Assembly (NCBI GenBank): GCA_028532985.1
Contig: JANCIK010000003.1
Span: 568,001 to 632,000, forward strand
Direction: 5' to 3'
From: Stropharia rugosoannulata
Taxonomy: Eukaryota; Basidiomycota; Agaricomycetes; Agaricales; Strophariaceae
DNA: 64,000 nt
Shown piece by piece: positions 44,462-56,122 of this stretch. The position numbers and the translations under genes were made by a program. Every line of letters begins with the position of its first letter. Position 1 is the first letter of the stretch. The notes under the pieces are model-generated. The model did not search any database. It had not been told where the DNA came from and saw nothing but the letters and a program-made list of their open reading frames with translations.

Positions 44462-46666
44462 TCAGTACATATCATCTACCCTCGTAAAATCGGTACTCTT
44501 TCCGCCTGATTTATGTATCACTTTGATGTCAGTAATTTCCATCTGTTCGCCAGCAATGGCTTTTAGCATGTCCCATACGGTTAGTAAACCAACGGACACT
44601 GCTGTTAAAGCTTCCATCTCAACTCCGGTCTTGCCCTCGCAGGTCACGGTCGCCGTGCATACGATTCTATATGTTGTGGACGCTACCACCGGGGCAAGCC
44701 TCACATCAATCTTCGACAATGCAAGTGGATGGCAGAGTGGAATGAGAGAAGGTGTCGCTTTCGCACCCATGATAGCGGCAAGCTGAGCGACTGTAAGGGC
44801 ATCACCCTTTCTTCTTGCCTTAGCAAAGGCCTTGTTATCCATACTGTCAAAGACTCCTTCTGGCGGATAAGAAGAAGTTACTAATCTATACGCGATTTCT
44901 GGGATGATTATGTGGCCTCTTGCCGTAGCAGTACGCTTTGTGACCCGTTTATCGCTGACATCGACCATGGACGCCCGCCCATGCTCGTCAAGGTGTGTCA
45001 GCTTGCTGGAGGTAACGTATAGTCGAGGTCTTGCCCCATTGAATTGTGTAACGATGTTAGGAAATGCGGGGTGTAGCGGCGATCGTGGGTACATAGAAGA
45101 ACGAAGGTGGAAGCCGGCAACCCTTTGGTATACACCATCTGTAGAAACCAGAAAAAGACGAATTGAGAATACGAATTGACATTGCGAGGCAGTATTCTAT
45201 GGCAAAAAAAGTCATCCACCTATGAGAATCATGGGACGATTCGTAACAACGTCGATATCTTGCATGCCCGCATGCTTTTCCTTTTTTCCCGATACTGCAA
45301 GGCCGATGGTTTGTAAAAGCTGCTCATCAGAAGACCCTGAACGTAATTTGTCGCGTAATGAAACTTCAGTCGCGTCGAACAAGCAGACCTACGGCACAAA
45401 ATCTCATTTTGCAATGTGTAAATTGGAAATAGAAATTATCTACCTTGATTTGTCCATCCGCTGTTAAACGCAGTCGGTTGCAGGAGGAACAGAAATGGTC
45501 CGACATGCTTGAAATGAACCCAAATGTGCCCTGGTACCCGGGTATCATCCATGAACGGGCAGTATCATTAAGCTCATCTGGTGCACGTTGAACGCTGGGA
45601 TGTCTTCTCTGTATTTGTTCAAGTAATTCAGCCGAGGGAACCATTTTCATCTTATCCCATTTATTTCCTGTAGAGATTCAGCTGATAAGAGATAGTTTAG
45701 GGTGGTCGGGGCTTACCAGTGAATGGCATGAACTCGATGAATCTGACAGATATGGGTTTATCCTTACACATTTCTACGAAGTCCAAAACTTCAGAATCGT
45801 TCAGTCCTTTAATGACCACTACGTTGATTTTGACGGAATGTAAACCGCAAGACAGTGCCACTTCAAGAGCATTTAGAACTGCTTCATGTCCTCTGCGGCG
45901 AGTAATGAACTCAAATTTGAATGGATCCAAGGTATCTAAACTGGTTAATGTGGTCTGGTAAGAAAGAAAGGTAAGGCATGTTTGAGGATATATTATTTTA
46001 CTTACCTAAGATTCAAATGTGTCAAACCATTATCTACGAGCTGGGGAAGCTTGCGATGAAGAGCCAAGCCGTTGCTCGTCATGCCAATAGATTGTAGGCC
46101 AAACTGTTTTAGCCCATTCAATTCACCTGCACAATTAAGTACTTGATCGATTAAATATATGTATATGACATATGCGTACTGATGATTTCTACAATGCCCT
46201 TGCGAACGGTAGGCTCTCCACCAGTTAATCTGATTTTGGTAACTCCATTCTTCACGAACAATGTTGCAAGCCGAAGAATCTCTTCATTTGTTAATAAGTT
46301 CCCATCTGGTGAAAGATCAATGCCTTCACTGGGCATACAGTAGAAGCCTGCGTCAGTAAAACATTAAGAAATGGCATACTCATTCAGACAAGTTAGACGC
46401 ACATCGAAGATTACAACGCTCCGTCAAAGATATCCTGAGATAGTTATGCCGTCGACTGTAAGAGTCAGTCAGATATTCCGAGAAGGGCTCGGCCGCATCG
46501 ATATTCTTTATCCTTTGCTAAAATACAGTTAGGTAAAGTAAAGTACAGGCAGACGTACACTTACTCGAGCTAGAAGTCGCGCAGTCGACTCTAAGGTGAT
46601 AGATGTCGTCGTGAACGGGCGAACAAATCTGGATACCGGACGCAGAGATGATAAAGAGTTCTTCAT
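44462..46666 (-). CDS. cnxABC: Molybdenum cofactor biosynthesis MoaA-MoaC fusion (cnxABC/MOCS1 type)
   Basis: Bifunctional protein for cyclic pyranopterin monophosphate synthesis from GTP. The N terminus ([18 protein letters not shown]) looks like a mitochondrial presequence. The MoaA part has the radical-SAM motif ERCNLRCFYCMP (CxxxCxxC, split by an intron), [44 protein letters not shown], and a C-terminal cluster motif [12 protein letters not shown]. The MoaC part (from about 45000 down) has [45 protein letters not shown], and [12 protein letters not shown] near the end. Between them, intron 45139-45219 (81 nt) decides the product. Spliced, the halves are fused. Retained, translation stops directly after MILIGG, the natural end of an active MoaA. 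The gene shares a 309-bp divergent promoter with PUP3. Confidence 0.92.
45139..45219 (-). other. cnxABC: Isoform-switch intron between MoaA and MoaC
   Basis: Donor GTGGAT follows ATA-G; the acceptor is TTCTACAG before ATGGTG. The intron is 81 nt, longer than most in the window. Unspliced reading is Met-Ile-Leu-Ile-Gly-Gly-stop, with the stop at 45212-45214. Spliced reading continues Met-Ile-Leu-Ile-Asp-Gly-Val into the MoaC linker. Confidence 0.75.
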
Positions 46667-46975
46667 AGTGAGATTATGTCAGAAGATAGTGGGAAGTGTA
46701 GAAAGGGGGTGCATTCCAAGGAAACATCAACATGTTGCGAGCTAGAGAACCGTTCGGAGCAATGGCCGGCAATCTAGCTGGCTGAACGCGCCGCACGGGC
46801 CGAGGACAACCTATATATATATATAACACGTGACTGACAATGTAACAGATGCGACGCGTCACCGATACCGGTAACCGCATTCACCAACTCTCTATAGACG
46901 CGTAATTCAGGTTCTACCTTCATATCATCGACCTCAAATCCGTCCTTCTGATATCCACATTATACTTCTGCAAAA
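46667..46975. promoter_or_regulatory. Shared divergent promoter of the MoaA-MoaC gene and PUP3
   Basis: 309 bp between two divergent ATGs. It contains a TATATATATATA run (46812-46825), a CACGTGAC E-box (46827-46834) and two ACGCGT boxes (46854-46859 and 46898-46903). Factor assignment is inference from known fungal consensus sites. Confidence 0.5.
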
Positions 46976-47809
46976 ATGGTACAAAACTGCTGAAATGTCT
47001 TTGCAATTAGTACTAACGGGATTCACAGTCGATCATGGAGATTAACGGTGGTTCCGTAATCGCCATGGTTGGAAAGGAATGCGTTGCCATTGCATCTGAC
47101 TTAAGGCTCGGAAATCAAGCATTAGGTATCTCTTCGAACTTTCAGAGGGTCAGTGCTACTATTCAGGCTCCGGGATGATACTCAGCTCTCAATAGATATT
47201 CCCTGTAACTGACCGCATATACTTGGGACTGCCTGGGCTGGCGACCGACGTTGCGACACTGTAAGCAGCCTATTACTATTATGATAACTTGGAAGCACCC
47301 TAATCTGGAGCAGGCGAGAACGTCTCCGATTCCGCGTCAACATGTACACTATTAAGGAAGAGCGAGAAATCGCACCAGAAACCTTTGCTCATCTTGTGTC
47401 TTCGACCCTGTACGAACACCGCTTTGGACCCTATTATATTGAACCCGTCATGGCTGGCATGTCCAAAACTCCAACCGGCGGATATAAACCTTTTATTGCA
47501 GCCACGGACCTCATCGGGTGTCTGAACTTCGCAAAAGATTTCGTTGTGGCGGGTACCGCAAGCACAAAGCTGTATGGTGTAGCTGAAGGGCTATGGGAGC
47601 CTAACTTAGAGCCCGAAGATCTTTTTGAAACCATATCGCAAACCTTGATGAACGCAGTTGACCGCGATGCGTACTCAGGTTGGGGATGCGTTGTTCATGT
47701 TATGTAAGTAACTCCTTCGTCAGCGCAGAGAGGTACACTTACCCCAAGAGTTACTTTTAGAACTAAGGATAAGGTGATAACCCGTACGCTGAAGGGTAGA
47801 ATGGATTGA
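46976..47809 (+). CDS. PUP3: 20S proteasome subunit beta-3 (PUP3)
   Basis: Five exons (46976-46978, 47029-47148, 47196-47260, 47314-47703, 47761-47809) give 208 residues, the family length. The match is continuous: INGGSVIAMVGKECVAIASD, LRLGNQALGISSNFQRIFPV, YLGLPGLATDVATL, the SSTLYEHRFGPYYIEPV region, FIAATDLIGCLNFAKDFVVA and EPNLEPEDLFETISQ. Beta-3 is a non-catalytic subunit of the inner ring; no processed N-terminal Thr is present, as expected. Exon 1 is the ATG alone, with a GTACAA donor directly behind it. An internal ATG three codons into the protein (MEING, 47035) could serve if the first intron were not used. Short GT donors were selected by phase; all exons add up in frame. Confidence 0.92.
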
Positions 47810-47985
47810 TTATGCTATACATTTTTTACGATCGTCTGGTGTGGATTTAAACTGAGCAAATGTACTTCCTTCCGCTGAGAACGGCAATGATTTCACACGT
47901 CCGTAACAGGCAATATTACAAGTTGATTTGGAGGCTTCGCTTTGAAACTCCTTGGACAGCTACTAGTGACTAACTCAATCAACAA

Positions 47986-49717
47986 ATGTTAACCCTCTTC
48001 CGCGTAGGTATATTGACGATCATTGTTTCCGCAGTTTCTCTATGTGTTAGAAGAGATGATGCTGGCTTACAGAACCCTGCATCGAAAACTACGGTGGTCA
48101 TTTTGAATTGGTCGAGGCCGTTCAACGTTTACAAGATAGCGTCGGAAATCTGCAGGGATACAATTATTTATAACATCATCATTTGGAACAACAATCCCAA
48201 ACGATTAGCTTTCGGGGTATGTCCTTCTAACGTCTATAGAGGTTGTACTTAGCAGGTTCACAATTGTAGGATTTTGGCATTACGAGCTGTTCCAAATCCA
48301 GAGTTCGCATAGTCAACTCCCCAGAAAACATGTTCTTCCAAGCACGATATATAGCTTGTACTTTAGCTACCACGGACTACTGCTTTGTTCAGGTCTGTTC
48401 GCACCCTCCAAATCAACGTTTCATGGCACTTAATATTGCTAGGATGACGATTTTCTTATTTTACCAGAAATAATTCAGGCATTAACCGCTCGTATGAATG
48501 CCGATCATGGTGCGCCTTTGTCGATTCACCTCCAACCTCCGCAAGAGCTGTTACGAAGCACACTGCGAACAGTCATTGCTCCACCAGCAATTGAAACCAC
48601 CTTCGCTTGGTTGGGTTACGGGACTATCATCAAAAAATCACAGGCTGTTGAATTTTTAACATTGCTCAACCAGCTCAAAATTTCCGATGAGAAATGTAAA
48701 ATGGCAGATAACTATTTTACGATCCTGAAAAATGAACTTCCTGAACTTTGGTTTGATTCTGGAATCGAGTTGCTTGGAGGTACACCCTTTACAAGTGGAG
48801 CGGAAGGGGAAGAAAGGAACAATAGACATATTGTTTGTTTTTCTTACGGCCACCTGCTGAATATATTAACATTGGCGACTAGATTAAAGCTGGCGAACTT
48901 TTGGACCGCCTTGTCAAGGATACAGAATCACACATATTCGATACCTCTTTGCCATATACACAATTATATCCACAATATGCAGGACGTGAAGTCGTCTCTC
49001 GTGCGCCGTGTCATGGTGCGGTCTGTATATTATCTACTTCAATTAACCTTCTACCAGGCTTTGACGTACATGAACGCACGGATGCATCGGCTCATGACAT
49101 ACTCGTCCTTGAGAAACAGCGGCTCGATGCCCTTGGGACAGACCAAACTCAGCATTACATCAATTTCCCGCCTTCGAACGCAGTAGACGGTGATATCAAT
49201 ACTATTTTCCATAGTCCTCATCGTAAGTCCCCGAAAATGGCTCGTTTCATGCTATTATCAAGTGGATGATGTTTCGTCTGCTCAATAGCTGGAAAGGAAG
49301 GTGAATGGCTGATGCTCGATATGACGGCACCGAAGCTTCATACGATGTTACAATTTATTCTGGAAGTTGACAATGCTACGTTACATATTCTGCAACAAGC
49401 AGTGTATGAAATATCAACAGATTCTTTACATTGGGTAAGTGTGGGATATTTTCATTTCTCTTGGCTCTAATTTCGTTTGCCATTCGTATCGCGCCACCTG
49501 GGTACTACTCGGTACTTAGACCACCCTTGAGAAACATCAACCATCATGCATTGCCTCTCCGAATTGCCAATCATCTCTAACAGAAGACGAGGATCGTCAT
49601 CGAAGACGGTGCATTTATTCAGTCGAGCACGTAACTGCACAATACGTCAGGCTGCGCTTGCTAAATGACGCAGAGTCCAGGTGGGGCATCGCAGAGCTGT
49701 ATACTCATTCGGCGTGA
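47986..49717 (+). CDS. Putative type II membrane glycosyltransferase with discoidin-like C-terminal region
   Basis: Six exons (47986-48216, 48270-48392, 48443-48832, 48883-49222, 49289-49434, 49520-49717) give 475 residues. An N-terminal hydrophobic segment (LFRVGILTIIVSAVSLCV) suggests a signal anchor. A GT-A-like region follows: TTVVILNWSRPFNVYKIA, TIIYNIIIWNNNP, FFQARYIACTLATTDYCFVQ and DDDFLILPEII, where the acidic triad fits a metal-nucleotide-sugar DxD motif. LWFDSGIELLGG and NNRHI follow. The last 130 residues (NAVDGDINTIFHSP, GEWLMLDM, VRLRLLNDAESRWGIAELY) resemble an F5/8 type C carbohydrate-binding fold. Donor sugar and acceptor are unknown. The conserved neighbour motif of known GT families was not checkable here, so the glycosyltransferase call is moderate. 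Confidence 0.65.
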
Positions 49718-49899
49718 AAATAGATTTTTCTTTCATCGAACACTAATTTATGTAACACATTTGGAATACGGCTTGAGTAATGGTTATCCAAAAACATCCA
49801 CTTTTAACGCCACTTCCACGCATATACGCTCTGTATTCAACCGCGTATTAACGTTTGGTCGGCGTTAGACCGTGCAATCGTGAGGCAAATGTGTGGCAT

Positions 49900-49906
49900 C
49901 CAATCA
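49900..49906 (+). promoter_or_regulatory. CCAAT box upstream of the NIPSNAP gene
   Basis: CCAATCA at 49900-49906, 138 bp before the NIPSNAP ATG, is the typical position and context for Hap/NF-Y binding, which often controls fungal mitochondrial genes. It sits in a 326-bp gene-free gap after the glycosyltransferase gene. Confidence 0.35.
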
Positions 49907-50043
49907 AATTGCAAGTCACCGCTTACGTCATGGATACGGTTGACTGCAGCTGAGCGCTGACCCCTTAACTGACCGTCGTCACAAAGTTCTGTGTCTAACG
50001 CCCTTCCACTGTCCTAAGTTGATACTCATACGTACACTCCCAA

Positions 50044-51237
50044 ATGTTCACATCCGTTGTTCGTCATTCAGCTATTCCTACAGTTCTCAGTTCCGCTAAA
50101 CGTGGGATATCAGTTCAGGTAACCCGTCTGGTTGTTTGGGGAAGCAAGGAACTTACTATTCGGTCAGTCCTTGTTACATGGCTCGCCTGAAGCAAAACAG
50201 GCTGGGGACCTTGATATCCAACAACACTCTCGACTAGTCGGCAGGGGCAAATATATCCATGGATTTGAAAGTAAGTTACATCGGACAACCTAGCTTACTC
50301 GTTCACGCTCTCTGACATGCCGAGTCTGTAGCGCATCGTGTCAGACCAGAAAAGATCGAAGAATACAAGAAGGCCGCGTGAGTCTATTCTGCTCACAGTC
50401 TAATAGAAGCTATTGAACAGCCATCAACCACAGTGAGCGGTATTACAAAGGCATTCAAGAGGACACGCGTCTCAATGTCAAACTTTCCGGAAATTGGGAA
50501 ACTCTTGTCGGAGATCAAGACACATTTGTCCACATATTGGAGTATGAAAATTACGCTGGATATGATAAGACCATGAGCCTTGTCAGAACGTCCGAGGTAT
50601 GCTCGTGTTTAACCACATCCTTTATGTGAACAAACAAGCTTATTTCAACTCTATGGTAGCACTACGACGCATATAAGGCTATGTTGCCTTTCCTCACATC
50701 TCGGACAAATCAGCTTAACCAAGAGTTCGCAATCTTGCCGACTGCACCTCCCCATGCAGATGGCGGGATATTTGAATTAAGGACGTATCAATTGAAGCCC
50801 GGAACTTTACTCGAATGGGAAAACACATGGTGAACACGTTTTGTCCTTTTTTGTGTTATTGCTGCTAGATGACTCTTGGTAGGAGAAGAGGCATTGAAGC
50901 GCGCCGCAAATCCGTTGCTCCCGTGGGAGCATGGTTTTCCCAAGTAGGACGCCTCCACCAGGTTCATCATATGTGGCAGTATCCGTGAGTGCACCCATTT
51001 ATTATACACGTACGTTCTTTGGCTTAATCTCGATTATAGCAACCTCCAAACGAGGAAAGAAATCCGGGAGAAAGCATGGCAAATAGATGGATGGGCAGAG
51101 ACTGTCTCAAAGGTTAGTGATATAATTCGGAATCTATACTAAGCTGAGTGTTCTCTTTCATTTTCCAGACAGCGCAGCTTGCCAAAACAATGGACGCTTC
51201 TATTCTTTACCCCTTATCATTTAGTCCACTCAAATAA
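50044..51237 (+). CDS. NIPSNAP-family mitochondrial protein
   Basis: Eight exons (50044-50118, 50168-50270, 50332-50377, 50434-50596, 50660-50829, 50883-50984, 51040-51112, 51169-51237) give 266 residues, normal for the family. The N terminus (MFTSVVRHSAIPTVLSSAKR) is a likely mitochondrial presequence. Two NIPSNAP ferredoxin-like repeats follow: KLSGNWETLVGDQDTFVHI, then GGIFELRTYQLKPGTLLEWE with VAPVGAWFSQVGRLHQVHHM. In animals NIPSNAP1/2 act in mitochondrial signalling and mitophagy; the fungal role is not established. The gene looks intact, and all exon phases are consistent. Confidence 0.9.
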
Positions 51238-51895
51238 GTCTTTTGCTTGTATTTAACAATTTGTATGAGTTAGTTATCTGACCAGTTGGAATAACGTTAT
51301 CTGTCAAAGCCCTTTGGAAGGATGTATATCCTATGGTCCAGGGGTCCCAGTTGACACGGGTGTCATTTTTAAATCTCAACTCAGGAAATGGCCGATATCA
51401 ATTATGGCGCGCCTTCTGCGCCACTTGCTCAAGAATACACCGTGCGATAAGACAATAACGGATTCAGAACTACGAGTTAAACCGATGTGAACATGTGGGT
51501 GCGAAGACAGAAGTGTGGCCAAGACACGGACCAATACTCAAAGTACATTGCCTGCAGCAGACTTAGGCCACTGTGACTTATTAACATACGGGCGGTATCA
51601 CAGCGCGCTGATAAAGGGCGGAGGGACGGTAAGTTGGGACCCCCTTCTGATCAGGGGGATATACATAGTCTTCTGCAAATACATATGTGCCCGTCGCCAA
51701 GTTAGTACTGTCCAACTTCGTCACCGTCCAATTCGCAATCGGGAATGTTCAATGATTAATGATTGCCGGCGGCCTGAGGAGCGGCGATCGAGGTATTGCT
51801 CACGTGCGTGTCTCGCGTCTTAGTATCTCTCAGCTGCTTACTTTTGTGTGCTTTTCGTTTTCCATCAACTATTACACTTCTTTCACACCAACATA
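51238..51895. other. Intergenic region, no gene seen
   Basis: About 0.66 kb between the NIPSNAP and Zn2Cys6 genes on the same strand. No coding, RNA or repeat feature recognised; the distal part should be the transcription-factor promoter. Confidence 0.45.
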
Positions 51896-54800
51896 ATGGA
51901 ATGGCAAGATTCTGACCCATCTGAAGACGAGCATCACCAAAGTGAGGATATCCAGGCAACTTCTCGGAAACGCAGCAGCCGTGGTCCGTCTGATACAATT
52001 CAATACGACGCAATGTCGTCCTTATTCACATACTCGTTGGACTCCCTTATACAGCTTGTGATCAATGTCGCAAAACGAAAAGCAAATGCGAAAGGGCCAA
52101 AGGAGATGCCAAGATCTGCAAAAGTTGTGCTCTGACTGGCACTGGTAAATGGTATTTCATGTTAACATTGAATCTATGTCTCATCTCTCGTATTCTGTTT
52201 AGCTTGCACATTTCTCGGTATGTGCTACATTTCTCCTTGGACAATAATATTTAACATGCATCAGGCCCTAGCTACAAGCGCGGCCCACCAAAGGGATACA
52301 TCCATGCTATAGAACAGCGATGGCATCAAGTAGAAGCTCTATTGGGAGCTATTCTTCAATGCCCAGATCCGCGGGTTCAGAGCGTAGTCTCTGAAATGCG
52401 GCAGGATGACCTAGCGAGGGAGATTCTAGGTCGTGTAGACTCCGGACCATATGTGAGTCATGCATGCCCAAATTGCCATACACAAGTGATAATTGAGTCA
52501 CCAGGGTCCATCTGGACGACGAACACAACCTGCGGATGCAACTAAAGAAGATTTTTTTGCATCAATTCTGAAAAGCAACGAAGCAGCGCATGCCGATTCG
52601 TCGCGGACCCGTAGACAGTCTCGAGTCTCCAGAGAGATAGTATCATCGAGTCAAGGTACATTCAACTTTTTGCTACCGTTATTTGAGCACTCAACTTTCA
52701 TTAAGACCATGGACTATCCGTTGTACCGACGAAGGAGTGGCAGGATAACTTGTCTAAGCGCTTGGCGTTTGGTCCTAGCCCGGGAACCAGCACACACTTG
52801 CCTGATCATCAAGGAATACCTGCATCGCGGCGGAGAAGACTTAACGGTACCGATATTCAGCCCTCCAATAATTGGAATTCCCTATACACTATCGATCCTG
52901 CACCAGGTATGTGTATCGACTCCCCCGTAAATATGATGTATTCATCTGTTTCAGAAACGGATGACCTAAAAGCTGCGTCAGAAGGATTAGGCCAGCTGTC
53001 CCTTGATGAAAATCAGGAAGTAAGTATGATCTTTATAGATGTTATGCATTCTAACGATTAACGTAGGTACGATTTCACGGTCAAGCCAGTGGACTACATA
53101 TACTTGGTCGCAACGAGCGTACGGATGACCGAATAGACGGGGGCATATGGTAATATTTTTCCAGGCCTATTTGGCGATGACGTCTCATATCCGCGGTCTC
53201 CAGGCGACTGCCCATGGCGAGGGTTTGGCCTCCCTCTAAATTTGGAATTCAGACCTACCCTCCTGCCCACGTTCACGTCGAGCTCCCACCACAACACATC
53301 CAAGATCGTCTCATTGAACTATATTTCATCAATATACACCCTATATTTCCCGTAATACACAAGACACGTTTCCTAACAGAATACCGATCAAGGTACTTTT
53401 AACATAATATTCTTTATGCCTTGATCTAATTTCTCGTCTTAGAACGCAGTAGTGCGTAAAAGCTTATGAACAATAAAATATCTTACTGACCAACATGTAG
53501 TGAAGGTGTTGATTTCCGCGATTCGCCGAGTTCGCATTCAGGGTCGAGTTATTCTTCACCAAGACCTGAACCTTCTCAAGAAGTGACTCGATTACTGCTT
53601 TTCTCAATGTTTGCCATTGCCGCTCGCTTCATTGATGAGGATCAACCTGAAGACAACAAAATGTGGGAAGCCGGATGCGAATATTTGGATAGTGCACGCA
53701 GCATCCTCAGTTCGTTTCTTCCTTTTCCAACAAGTCCGTACCTTACTTTACTCTAGTGCAAGTCTTCCATGTCTCTCGGCCCTCCACAGTACAATCACTG
53801 CTACTTTTGGGCTATCGAGAGTTTGGAATAGGTTCCATGGAGCAGGGCTGGATATTCATTGGTATTTCTGTCTGATAGTTAAAGTCGAAACATGTCTAAT
53901 AAAAGTTCATTTATACAGGCACTGGAATTAGGATGGTAAAGTTTTCAGGTGCTGAACGTTTCGTTTTGCTGACGTACTCCCAAGGCATTTGATTTAGGAC
54001 TGAATTGCGACTCATCAACGTGGAAAATGCATGGCCACGATCTCTTTTCCCCAGAAGAGACTCAAACACGTCGACAAATATGGTGGGCCTGTATTTTGAC
54101 GGATAGATATGGTTCTGTATATATGGGCATGTACTTTGTTATGCTCGGAAAACATTTCTCTAACGGATATGCAGGTCGCCCTATTATGATCAAAGACGAA
54201 GACTTCGACACGTCCTTACCCAATGTCGATCCAGTGAGCATATAACAATACCAATCGGGGATAGTATCGGTTGATGGATTTTTCTCCACTAGGCAGAGGA
54301 CCGTCAACCATGGCAGCCCGAATTAACCAAGGATAACACCGCATACGGGCCTGTGCCAGGTCGTATCATGAGTACATTTTGTGCAACCTCCAGGTTGGGT
54401 GAGTATTCAAGTTCACTTTAGTCAGACACTCACACAGCTACTTTCATTTCAGCGGTGATTCTCGGAGCCATTGTCAGCCAAATCTACCCAGTGCGATCCA
54501 AGGCTACCATGTCCCGACAAGCTATGTTAGCGGATTTGGAAAGCAGGTTGGATCAGTGGTTCATCACTTTGCCCGACGAGCTTCGCTATGAAGGGACTTC
54601 AAAAAGGTATACGCCACCTCCTCAAATCATTATTTTGCATCTGCGCTACTGGGGTGCAGTACTTCTACTCCATCGTGCTTTGTAAGTAGCTCATTCTATC
54701 ACATAATTGGACACTAACAGTCATCAATAAAGTATACCCAACTGGAAAGGGCAAGCAATACATCTTTCTCACAGGATTTACCAAACTGACCATAATACAG

Positions 54801-55848
54801 ATATATAGAAAACGTCCAGCGATCTACCGTTGGGACGAGAGCGCTAGACCTTGCCCATGGTGCGGCTTGCCATGTTGCATCTCTAGGTGATTATTTCATT
54901 AATCAGTATTTACTATTTACTATGATTAACGCTTCATTATACCAAATTTAGTAACGGTGTACAGGGAGATGTTCACGATGAAGAGAGCTTCTCCGTTTTT
55001 AACGTCATATTTGCTCAGTGCAGCGTATGTGATATTTTTAAACCCCTATTCTATCTTAGCTAACGCCTCTTGGTAGAATTATGCATATCTTAACTTGTAT
55101 GCATGCTGATAAATTGCTTAGTTTTTTTTTGCACTTAAACTAATATTACAGTGACGATACGACCCGACAATGTTGGGGCTAACGTTGGTTTACAGCAATG
55201 TATGATTGCCCTAAAGGAGATGGCGGTGGGTATTGACGGCTATGGGCGAATAACTCCGATGCTTAGCCCTATTTACAGATTGTTTGGCCCAGTGCCTCGA
55301 GGGCATGGGAGCTACTAAATGGCGTGCAACTCCGGACCCACGCACACCCACCGGCACAGATTCAGCCGCAGTATCAGCACGTAGATCGAAACAAACGGCA
55401 AGCGCAGGATGCATTCGGAGAAGATAACAGGTCCGACTACCCATCACATGAGGCCTTCGGGGATTCTGCCGTGCCAGAGAACAACGCCGGCGATAACAAT
55501 CAAGGCGTAAACCTGGAGAACAATGGAAACGGTGTGCAGGACATCAGCACCCGTTTAATGGCACACATGCTTGGGCTCGAGATTCCCGGGGTGGAACCAT
55601 CAACTTCGTTTTATCCAGGATACGAATGGTGGCCTCGAAACCAGGGCGGGCCTTCTTCTCAGCCGCTACAACAACAGTTGCAGTCGACAGGACCTTTCCC
55701 GAGCAGCGCGGATTTCTCTACAGATATGCAAGGGATGGGTCAAGGGCTTTGTTCTGTGGGCGGAACGACGTGGCTGCCCACCGGGAACACTGATTATAAC
55801 GCAAATAATCTGAACTATTCGTATGACTTCGGGCAGTATGGCGTGTGA
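51896..55848 (+). CDS. Zn2Cys6 transcription factor with fungal-specific middle domain
   Basis: Start MEWQDSDPSEDEHH at 51896. After one intron (GTCCGT donor) the binuclear zinc cluster reads ACDQCRKTKSKCERAKG, then DAKICKSCALTGTACTF, with all six Cys at the spacing CX2CX6CX9CX2CX6C. A linker (YKRGPPKGYIHAIEQRWH) and coiled coil (LLGAIL) follow, as in XlnR/RgtA-type regulators. The middle homology (fungal_trans) region includes LPPQHIQDRLIELYFINIHPIFPVIHK, FAIAARF, TRRQIWWACILTDRY and DLESRLDQWFITLPDELRYE. The C-terminal tail (from about 55320) is Gln/Asn/Ser-rich and probably activating. The gene has many introns of 50-70 nt. Target genes cannot be inferred. Confidence 0.85.
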
Positions 55849-56122
55849 GATAAAAGTTAATTTAGGAGTGGATATGATTGTTAGTTCCATGTAGTTCTAT
55901 GTAGTTGTGTATAATATTTGACTCATTGAGACGTCTGGTAACACGATAAGCATCTGATGATCAAAGTGAATGGAACGCAAATGGAACTCGATGGGAAAAA
56001 GTGAATTATGTAACAGCCTCACCTGAAGCGTATGTGATCGCAATCATCTTGGACCTTCGTGGACCCACGATTGACGATTTCCCACTTGTTTGGCGACGTT
56101 GACTTCAGCGCTAACCACCACC

